In this document: one piece after another, positions 7,615 through 12,273 of the stretch
Layout of the letters: each line of letters begins with the position of its first letter
How positions within the stretch are numbered: the first letter of the stretch is position 1
DNA from: Candidatus Faecivivens stercoravium
Lineage (GTDB): Bacteria > Bacillota > Clostridia > Oscillospirales > Ruminococcaceae
Length of the DNA: 12,273 bases
Direction of reading: 5' to 3'
NCBI GenBank assembly: GCA_018712425.1
Contig: DVHA01000307.1
Span: 1 to 12,273, forward strand
Position numbers and translations under genes: made by a program
The notes under the pieces: generated by a model
What the model saw: the letters and a program-made list of their open reading frames with translations, nothing else
What the model was told of the DNA's origin: nothing
Databases searched by the model: none

Positions 7615-8634
7615 ATGCTGAAAATTTCCCTTTCCAAAATCCAGGAGCTGTTCGCCGCCATCGCGGCGGACGAAGCCCTCTATATCCCGGCGGACCACGC
7701 CGGCCAGCCGGAATTTATGCGCTGGAGCGAGGGGATGGCGATGACCGACGCCCTCAACACCGTCCGGAGCGCCAAGGATTTCTTCTTCCCCCAGACCGAG
7801 GACCTGGTTTCCTTCAAGATGGAGGGCAAGTCGATCGAAATCATCGACCCCCGCACCGAAACGGAAGATTTCGTCGTCTTCGGCGTCCGCGCCTGCGACG
7901 CAAGAAGCTTTTCGATCCTCGACCGGGTCTTCCTGGTTGACCCGGTGGACAGCTACTACGCAAACCGCCGGGAACACGGCACCATCGTCTCGATGGCCTG
8001 CTCCCGCCCCGCTGAGACCTGCTTCTGCCACTCCTTCGGCATCGACGCGGCTGAGCCGGAAGGGGACGCGGTCTGCTGGAAGACCGAGGACGCCCTCTAT
8101 ATCCGCGCCAACACCGAAAAGGGCGAAAAGCTCCTTGAGAAACTCCGCCCGATGATGGAAGAGGCGGACGAGGCCCCCGTCAAGGCACAGCAGGAAAAGA
8201 CCCGCGAGATCCTCGGGAAACTGCCGCTTAATAGCTTCACCACCGAAAAATTCGGCGGCGACGTGCTGCTGAAGGTCTTTAATTCCGAGCAGTGGAAGAG
8301 CCTGTCGGAATCCTGCCTCGGCTGCGGCACCTGCACCTTCGTCTGCCCCACCTGCCAGTGCTACGACATCCGCGACTTCAAGACCGGCAGCGGGGTCAAG
8401 CGGTTCAGATGCTGGGACTCCTGCATGTACTCCGACTTCACGCTGATGGCTTCCGGCAACCCCCGGACCAGCCAGCTGGAACGGTTCCGCCAGCGGTTTA
8501 TGCACAAGCTGGTCTATTTCCCGGCCAACAACGACGGCATTTACGGCTGCGTCGGCTGCGGGCGCTGCCTCTCCAAGTGCCCCATCTCGATGAACATCGT
8601 CAAGGTCGCAAAATGCCTGGAAGGAGAACTGTGA
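7615..8634 (+). CDS. flxB: FlxB-like 4Fe-4S dicluster protein (sulfhydrogenase beta/AsrA-like)
   Basis: A 339-residue protein of the sulfhydrogenase-beta (HydB) / anaerobic sulfite reductase A family. The family hallmark GVRACDARSFSILDRVF is at residues 90-106. The clusters are Cys234-237-240-244-Pro, with Cys247 and Cys249 beyond, and Cys312-315-318-322-Pro. Such proteins pair with a FAD/NAD subunit of the HydG/AsrB type, which is the next gene, and relay its electrons. The start codon follows directly after the flxC stop with no gap, behind a GGGAGGG site, so the two are tightly coupled. It is matched to FlxB by order and family; the letter is synteny-based. No sulfite reductase or NiFe hydrogenase catalytic subunit lies nearby, which argues against those roles. 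Confidence 0.82.
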   Translation: MLKISLSKIQELFAAIAADEALYIPADHAGQPEFMRWSEGMAMTDALNTVRSAKDFFFPQTEDLVSFKMEGKSIEIIDPRTETEDFVVFGVRACDARSFSILDRVFLVDPVDSYYANRREHGTIVSMACSRPAETCFCHSFGIDAAEPEGDAVCWKTEDALYIRANTEKGEKLLEKLRPMMEEADEAPVKAQQEKTREILGKLPLNSFTTEKFGGDVLLKVFNSEQWKSLSESCLGCGTCTFVCPTCQCYDIRDFKTGSGVKRFRCWDSCMYSDFTLMASGNPRTSQLERFRQRFMHKLVYFPANNDGIYGCVGCGRCLSKCPISMNIVKVAKCLEGEL

Positions 8635-8635
8635 T

Positions 8636-9463
8636 ATGAATACTGAAAGTTTGATTCCCAAAATTGGCGTTGTGACCGATATCCGCCGGGACACCCCGGA
8701 CATCAAGACCTTCCGGGTGGTCGGCCTGGACGGCAAAAAGGTTTTCGAGCACATCCCCGGACAGTGCGCGATGCTCTCGATCCCCGGCGTCGGGGAGGGC
8801 ATGTTCTCGATTACCTCCTCCCCCACCCTCGAGGAATATATGGAGTTCTCGATCAAGAAGTGCGGCTGCCTGACCAGCTGGCTCCACGCGATGGACGTCG
8901 GCCAGCAGATCACCATCCGCGGGCCCTACGGCAACGGCTTCCCGGTCGACACCGACTTTAAGGGCAAAGACCTCCTCTTCGTCGCCGGCGGCGTCGGCCT
9001 GGCGCCCCTCCACTCGGTCATCAACTACTGCCGGGCCAAACGGGAGAACTACGGCCACATCCGCATCGTCTACGGCTCGCGCTCCAAGGACGACCTCCTG
9101 GACTACAAGGAGATCCTGAACGAATGGATGACCGACCCCAACATCGAGGTCAACCTGACCATCGACCGCGAGCAGGAAGGCTGGGACGGCCACGTCGGCT
9201 TCGTCCCCAACTTCGTCAAGGAATTAAACCCCGACGTCGGCATGACCGTCGTCCTCTGCGGCCCCCCTGTCATGATCAAGTTCACGCTGGCGGGACTCAA
9301 AGAGCTGGGATTTAAGGAAACGCAGGTCTACACCACGATGGAGCTGCGGATGAAATGCGGCATCGGCAAGTGCGGCCGCTGCAACATCGGCAACAAGTAC
9401 GTCTGCAAGGACGGCCCCGTCTTCCGGTTTGACCAGCTGGACGAACTTCCCAACGAGTACTAA
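8636..9463 (+). CDS. flxA: FlxA-like NAD(P)H-oxidising FAD/[2Fe-2S] subunit
   Basis: A 275-residue ferredoxin-reductase-family protein of the sulfhydrogenase-gamma/AsrB type. The FAD-binding barrel carries FSITSSP (57-63); the nucleotide-binding domain has VAGGVGLAPLHS (116-127) and the terminal CGPPVM (208-213). The C-terminal [2Fe-2S] site is Cys241, Cys246, Cys249 and Cys257 (CGIGKCGRC...C). It would oxidise NADH and hand electrons to the FlxB/FlxC-like proteins, making it the electron entry of the complex. In Desulfovibrio the Flx-Hdr set was linked to NADH turnover in ethanol metabolism. The gene starts one base after flxB behind AAGGAG. NADH rather than NADPH is expected from the family but cannot be settled by eye. 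Confidence 0.88.
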   Translation: MNTESLIPKIGVVTDIRRDTPDIKTFRVVGLDGKKVFEHIPGQCAMLSIPGVGEGMFSITSSPTLEEYMEFSIKKCGCLTSWLHAMDVGQQITIRGPYGNGFPVDTDFKGKDLLFVAGGVGLAPLHSVINYCRAKRENYGHIRIVYGSRSKDDLLDYKEILNEWMTDPNIEVNLTIDREQEGWDGHVGFVPNFVKELNPDVGMTVVLCGPPVMIKFTLAGLKELGFKETQVYTTMELRMKCGIGKCGRCNIGNKYVCKDGPVFRFDQLDELPNEY

Positions 9464-9483
9464 TAAAGGAGCGTGTACTGACA

Positions 9484-10158
9484 ATGGAAAATATGGTTCA
9501 TGTTTTTGTGATGGGCAAAATGTACGAAGTGCCCTCCAGCCTGACCATCATGAAGGCGATTGAATACGCCGGCTACCAGCTGATCCGCGGCTGCGGCTGC
9601 CGCAACGGCTTCTGCGGCGCCTGCGCGACCGTCTACCGGATCAAGGGCGACCCCGAGCTGAAGGCCTGCCTCGCCTGCCAGACCAAGGTCGAGGAAAATA
9701 TGTACATCTGCATGCTGCCCGGCTTCCCGCTGGTCAAGCAGATCTACGACATCGAAAAGGTCCGTCCCGACGAGACGATCATGATGCAGCTCTACCCCGA
9801 GATCTATTCCTGCATCGGATGTAACGCCTGCACCAAGGCCTGCCCCCAGAGCCTGAACGTCATGCAGTACATCGCCTACGCCCAGCGCGGCGAGTATGAG
9901 AAATGCGCCGAGGAGTCCTTCGACTGCGTCATGTGCGGCATCTGCTCCTCCCGCTGCCCGGCGGGCATCTCCCATCCGCAGGTCGCGATGCTGGCCAGAC
10001 GGTTAAACGGCAAGTACATCGCCCCGAAGTCCCAGCACCTGGCCGACCGCGTCCAGGAGATCAAGGAAGGCAAGTTCGAGGGCCTGATCGAAGACCTGAT
10101 GGGCAAGCCGCTTGCTGAGATCCAGGAGCTGTACAACACCCGCGAAATTGAGAAATAA
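9484..10158 (+). CDS. frdB: Fumarate reductase/succinate dehydrogenase-type iron-sulfur subunit (soluble, FrdB-like)
   Basis: A 224-residue protein. An N-terminal plant-type [2Fe-2S] domain has Cys39-x4-Cys44-x2-Cys47 and Cys62 or Cys65 as last ligand. Two clusters follow: Cys110-113-116-120-Pro and Cys148-151-154-158-Pro. In ordinary SdhB/FrdB the last cluster is [3Fe-4S] and faces a membrane quinone site; here a full CxxCxxCxxxCP motif predicts [4Fe-4S]. No anchor subunit (SdhC/D, FrdC/D) is encoded in the window, so a cytosolic electron partner is more likely than quinone. The final 65 residues are charged and helical-looking, with no CCG domain, unlike TfrB. The flavoprotein gene follows after 13 bases. 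The start at 9484 has GGAG 12 bases upstream, a slightly long spacing. Other flavoprotein partners are possible in principle. Confidence 0.82.
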   Translation: MENMVHVFVMGKMYEVPSSLTIMKAIEYAGYQLIRGCGCRNGFCGACATVYRIKGDPELKACLACQTKVEENMYICMLPGFPLVKQIYDIEKVRPDETIMMQLYPEIYSCIGCNACTKACPQSLNVMQYIAYAQRGEYEKCAEESFDCVMCGICSSRCPAGISHPQVAMLARRLNGKYIAPKSQHLADRVQEIKEGKFEGLIEDLMGKPLAEIQELYNTREIEK

Positions 10159-10164
10159 GGAGGG
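10157..10164 (+). promoter_or_regulatory. Ribosome binding site that sets the frdA start
   Basis: AAGGAGGG begins within the frdB stop codon and ends 7 bases before ATG 10172. An in-frame ATG at 10112 lies inside frdB with no such site, so 10172 is chosen. Confidence 0.75.
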
Positions 10165-10171
10165 ACCCCAA

Positions 10172-11773
10172 ATGGCCATTTATACCAATGAAATGCTCGA
10201 GTCGATGAAAAAGGTCGAGGCGGCCCGCGCGGTCAACGTCACGCTGGACCCCCGGCGGATGACCGCTGAAGAGAAGGATACCCTCCTGAAGACCTATCAT
10301 CCCGACTATAAGGAAGGCGAGTTCACCAACCTCTCGGTCGGCCCCAACAAGGGCGAGAAGGTCCCGCTGGAGCTGGCGGCGATCCTCCAGGCGAACCCCC
10401 GCATCGACCCCGAGAAGATCGACCTTTCGAACCCTGACTACGACGTCGACGTCCTGATCATCGGCGGCGGCGGCGCCGGCGCTTCGGCTGCGATCGAAGC
10501 AAATAACGGCGGCGCGAACGTCATGATCGTCACCAAGCTGCGGATGGGCGACGCCAACACGATGATGGCGGAAGGCGGCATCCAGGCGGCCGACAAGCCC
10601 AACGACTCCCCCGCCCAGCACTTCCTCGACGCTTTCGGCGGCGGCCACTTCGCGGCGAAGAAGGAACTGGTCTACAAGCTGGTCACCGAGGCCCCCGAGG
10701 CAATCCAGTGGCTGAACGACCTCGGCGTCGAGTTCGACAAGGCCCCCGACGGCACGATGATCACCACCCACGGCGGCGGCACTTCCCGCAAGCGTATGCA
10801 CGCGGCGAAGGACTACTCCGGCGCGGAGATCATGCGGACCCTGCGGGACGAGGTTTTAAACCGCGGCATCCCGGTCGTCGATTTCACCGCTGCCATCGAG
10901 CTGATTAAGGATGATAAGGGCGCGGTTGCCGGCGCGGTCCTCCTGAACATGGAGACCCAGGAAATCCTGATCGCGAAGGCAAAGACGGTCATCATCGCCA
11001 CCGGCGGCGCCGGCCGTATGCACTACCAGGGCTTCCCCACCTCCAACCACTACGGCGCGACCGCCGACGGCCTGGTCCTCGGCTACCGCGCGGGCGCGAA
11101 GCTCCTCTACCCCGACACCCTCCAGTACCATCCGACCGGCGCCGCGTTCCCGGAACAGATCTTCGGCGCACTGGTCACCGAGAAGGTCCGGTCGCTGGGC
11201 GCGATGCTGATCAACGCCGACGGCGAAGCGTTCATGAACCCGCTGGAAACCCGTGACGTCTCGGCGGCTTCCATCATCCGCGAGTGCTCCGACCGCGGCA
11301 AGGGCGTCCACACCCCTGAAGGGGTCGGCGTCTGGCTGGATACCCCGATGATCGAGATGAAGGGCGGCGAAGGCACCATCGAAAAGCGGATCCCCGCGAT
11401 GATGCGGATGTTCGCCAAGTACGACATCGATATCCGCAAGGAACCGATCCTCGTCTACCCGACCCTGCACTACCAGAACGGCGGTATCGACATCAACACC
11501 GAGTGCCAGAGCGGCGTCGAGAACCTCTACGTCGCCGGTGAGGCGGTCGGCGGCATCCACGGCCGCAACCGTCTGATGGGCAACTCGCTCCTCGACATCA
11601 TCGTCTTCGGGCGCAACGCCGGCCGCAACGCCGCCGCCAAGTCCAAAGACGTCACCGTCGGCAAGTTAAACCTCGACCATGTCACTGCCTACAAGAAGGA
11701 GATGGAAGAGGCCGGTATCCATTCGGATATCGTCTCGCCGAAGCTCCTGCCGGACTACAGACGGCAAAAGTAA
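10172..11773 (+). CDS. frdA: Fumarate reductase/succinate dehydrogenase-type flavoprotein (soluble, non-covalent FAD)
   Basis: A 533-residue flavoprotein of the FrdA/SdhA family, predicted to reduce fumarate to succinate. The FAD motif LIIGGGGAGASAA begins at residue 95 and ATGGAGR is at 276-282. All five residues that handle fumarate in E. coli FrdA have counterparts: His320 (YHPTG), Glu337 (VTEKVR), Arg361 (RDVS), His433 (TLHYQNGG) and Arg467 (NRLMGNSL). Three features are odd. About 94 residues precede the FAD motif, where E. coli FrdA has only a few. The His that binds FAD covalently is replaced by Asn129 (NTMMAEGG), as in non-covalent members. Only about 55 residues follow NSLLDIIVFG, so the helical C-terminal domain of classical FrdA is missing. 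L-aspartate oxidase is less likely, given the frdB partner and context. Confidence 0.85.
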   Translation: MAIYTNEMLESMKKVEAARAVNVTLDPRRMTAEEKDTLLKTYHPDYKEGEFTNLSVGPNKGEKVPLELAAILQANPRIDPEKIDLSNPDYDVDVLIIGGGGAGASAAIEANNGGANVMIVTKLRMGDANTMMAEGGIQAADKPNDSPAQHFLDAFGGGHFAAKKELVYKLVTEAPEAIQWLNDLGVEFDKAPDGTMITTHGGGTSRKRMHAAKDYSGAEIMRTLRDEVLNRGIPVVDFTAAIELIKDDKGAVAGAVLLNMETQEILIAKAKTVIIATGGAGRMHYQGFPTSNHYGATADGLVLGYRAGAKLLYPDTLQYHPTGAAFPEQIFGALVTEKVRSLGAMLINADGEAFMNPLETRDVSAASIIRECSDRGKGVHTPEGVGVWLDTPMIEMKGGEGTIEKRIPAMMRMFAKYDIDIRKEPILVYPTLHYQNGGIDINTECQSGVENLYVAGEAVGGIHGRNRLMGNSLLDIIVFGRNAGRNAAAKSKDVTVGKLNLDHVTAYKKEMEEAGIHSDIVSPKLLPDYRRQK

Positions 11774-11785
11774 TTTCCCCCGACA

Positions 11786-11812
11786 GCCGGGCCCTTAAAG
11801 CCGGGGCCCGGC
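11786..11812 (+). terminator. GC-rich stem-loop after frdA
   Basis: GCCGGGCCC (11786-11794) and GGGCCCGGC (11804-11812) form a perfect 9-bp stem with a 9-base loop. No T-run follows on either strand (the plus strand continues CCGGGTGAAAAA), so this is not a textbook intrinsic terminator. It may be a leaky terminator or a 3'-end stability element that lowers expression of the genes after frdA. It sits in the same kind of place as the stem-loop after fumC. Confidence 0.4.
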
Positions 11813-11832
11813 CCGGGTGAAAAATAAAATCT

Positions 11833-11837
11833 GGAGG
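11833..11837 (+). promoter_or_regulatory. Ribosome binding site that sets the PQ-loop gene start
   Basis: GGAGG lies 9 bases before ATG 11847. An in-frame GTG at 11817 is upstream of this site and next to the stem-loop, so it is not used. Confidence 0.65.
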
Positions 11838-11846
11838 AATCAACCC

Positions 11847-12152
11847 ATGTCCCTTCCTGAAATACTCGAATTTTTGATGATCCTGTCGTTCGGTATCTCC
11901 TGGCCGCTGAAGGTTTACCGCTCTTACAAGTCCCGGACTGCAAAGGGCAATTCGGTTACCTTTACCATCTTCATCGCGCTGGGCTACGTCTGCGGCATTA
12001 TTTCGAAAATCATCCTGATTTCCCAGGGGGAAATCGAGCCCTACAACCTCGCCTTTATCATGTATTGGCCGAACATTATCTTCGTTACCGCCGATATCAT
12101 CCTTTACTTCCGCAACAGAAGACTGGATGCCATCGCTGACAGCAAGAAATAA
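11847..12152 (+). CDS. Small PQ-loop (SemiSWEET-like) membrane protein
   Basis: A 101-residue protein with three predicted membrane helices, at about residues 7-25, 41-60 and 67-88. The first helix ends in a PQ-loop-type motif, WPLKVYRSYKSRTAKGNS, with Leu in place of the usual Gln after Pro. Size and topology match bacterial SemiSWEETs, which dimerise to move small sugars; other PQ-loop proteins move amino acids or have unknown roles. The substrate cannot be read from sequence. It is the only membrane protein in the window. It lies 73 bases after frdA beyond a stem-loop and 15 bases before an electron-transfer gene, so it is probably in the same or a following transcript. It does not resemble SdhC/SdhD or FrdC/FrdD anchors and has no obvious haem-ligand pair. 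Confidence 0.75.
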   Translation: MSLPEILEFLMILSFGISWPLKVYRSYKSRTAKGNSVTFTIFIALGYVCGIISKIILISQGEIEPYNLAFIMYWPNIIFVTADIILYFRNRRLDAIADSKK

Positions 12153-12167
12153 GGAGGAAATTTCTGT

Positions 12168-12273
12168 ATGAAACTCACCGTTTGCATTGGCAGCTCCTGC
12201 CACGTCAAAGGCTCCAAGTCGGTCATCGAACAGTTACAGTCGCTGATTGCCGCCAACAACCTCGGCGATAAGG
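12168..12273 (+). CDS. Thioredoxin-like [2Fe-2S] ferredoxin (NuoE/HymA-like), 5' part only
   Basis: Only the first 35 residues are in the window; the gene runs off the right edge. The start MKLTVCIGSSCHVKGS, with Cys6 and Cys11 (C-x4-C) and the SKSVIEQLQSLI helix, is typical of the small thioredoxin-fold [2Fe-2S] proteins related to NuoE. In clostridia these often precede [FeFe]-hydrogenase or NADH-dependent bifurcating hydrogenase genes (HymA-like). The second cysteine pair (C-x3-C) would lie beyond the edge. AAGGAGGA lies 9 bases before ATG 12168. If a hydrogenase follows, it could reoxidise ferredoxin reduced by the upstream Hdr-Flx set; that is inference. Confidence 0.75.
   Translation, partial: MKLTVCIGSSCHVKGSKSVIEQLQSLIAANNLGDK

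Noticed and set aside
6218..8634. A NiFe hydrogenase or sulfite reductase operon, because of MvhD-, HydB- and AsrA-like genes
   Set aside because: No hydrogenase large/small subunit and no sirohaem subunit is present; the set matches FlxABCD instead.
7471..8916. Minus-strand open frame of 481 codons opposite flxB and flxA
   Set aside because: It spans two certain plus-strand genes and has no domain I recognise and no suitable context.
10112..10171. Upstream in-frame ATG start for frdA
   Set aside because: It lies inside frdB without a ribosome binding site, whereas ATG 10172 has a near-perfect one.
10172..11773. L-aspartate oxidase (NadB) as identity of the flavoprotein
   Set aside because: NadB also has non-covalent FAD, but the frdB-like neighbour, the absence of nadA/nadC and the Hdr-Flx context favour fumarate reductase.

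Overview
This window reads as chromosomal DNA of a strictly anaerobic, fermentative, GC-rich Clostridia-type bacterium (Bacillota). Nearly every gene has a strong AGGAGG-type ribosome binding site, the codons are GC-rich, the intergenic DNA is AT-rich, and the proteins are oxygen-sensitive iron-sulfur flavoenzymes. A gut Oscillospirales-like organism is plausible, but the lineage is inferred from style, not from a marker gene.

Layout. At 3-85 (minus strand) lies a tRNA-Leu(UAG) with its own near-consensus promoter at 147-175. A 496-base noncoding region follows. It holds a probable promoter, a possible Rex (NADH/NAD sensor) operator and a strong hairpin in the leader of the next gene. All protein genes are on the plus strand. 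The first pair is a lactate/malate dehydrogenase-family gene (582-1532) and class II fumarase fumC (1573-2949). A GC-rich stem-loop then separates them from a tight nine-gene run (3038-11773): hdrB, hdrC, hdrA, mvhD/flxD, flxC-like, flxB-like, flxA-like, a fumarate reductase-type iron-sulfur subunit and a fumarate reductase-type flavoprotein. Spacings in this run go from 13-base overlaps to 20-base gaps. After a second stem-loop come a three-helix PQ-loop (SemiSWEET-size) membrane protein (11847-12152) and the start of a thioredoxin-like [2Fe-2S] ferredoxin gene cut by the window edge (12168 onward).

How the genes may work together. The 'lactate dehydrogenase' carries Arg where lactate dehydrogenases have Gln102, the classic switch to oxaloacetate/malate specificity. 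With fumarase and the FrdAB-like pair, the locus would encode the whole reductive branch oxaloacetate -> malate -> fumarate -> succinate. Between fumarase and fumarate reductase sits a complete HdrABC-FlxABCD set, a cytosolic NADH-oxidising module thought to bifurcate electrons through the HdrA flavin. FrdAB has no membrane anchor, no histidine for covalent FAD and no C-terminal helical domain. The main hypothesis is therefore a soluble, NADH-driven, flavin-based electron-bifurcating fumarate reductase: fumarate as the high-potential acceptor and ferredoxin as the low-potential one. Gene content and residues support it; the coupling itself is inference.
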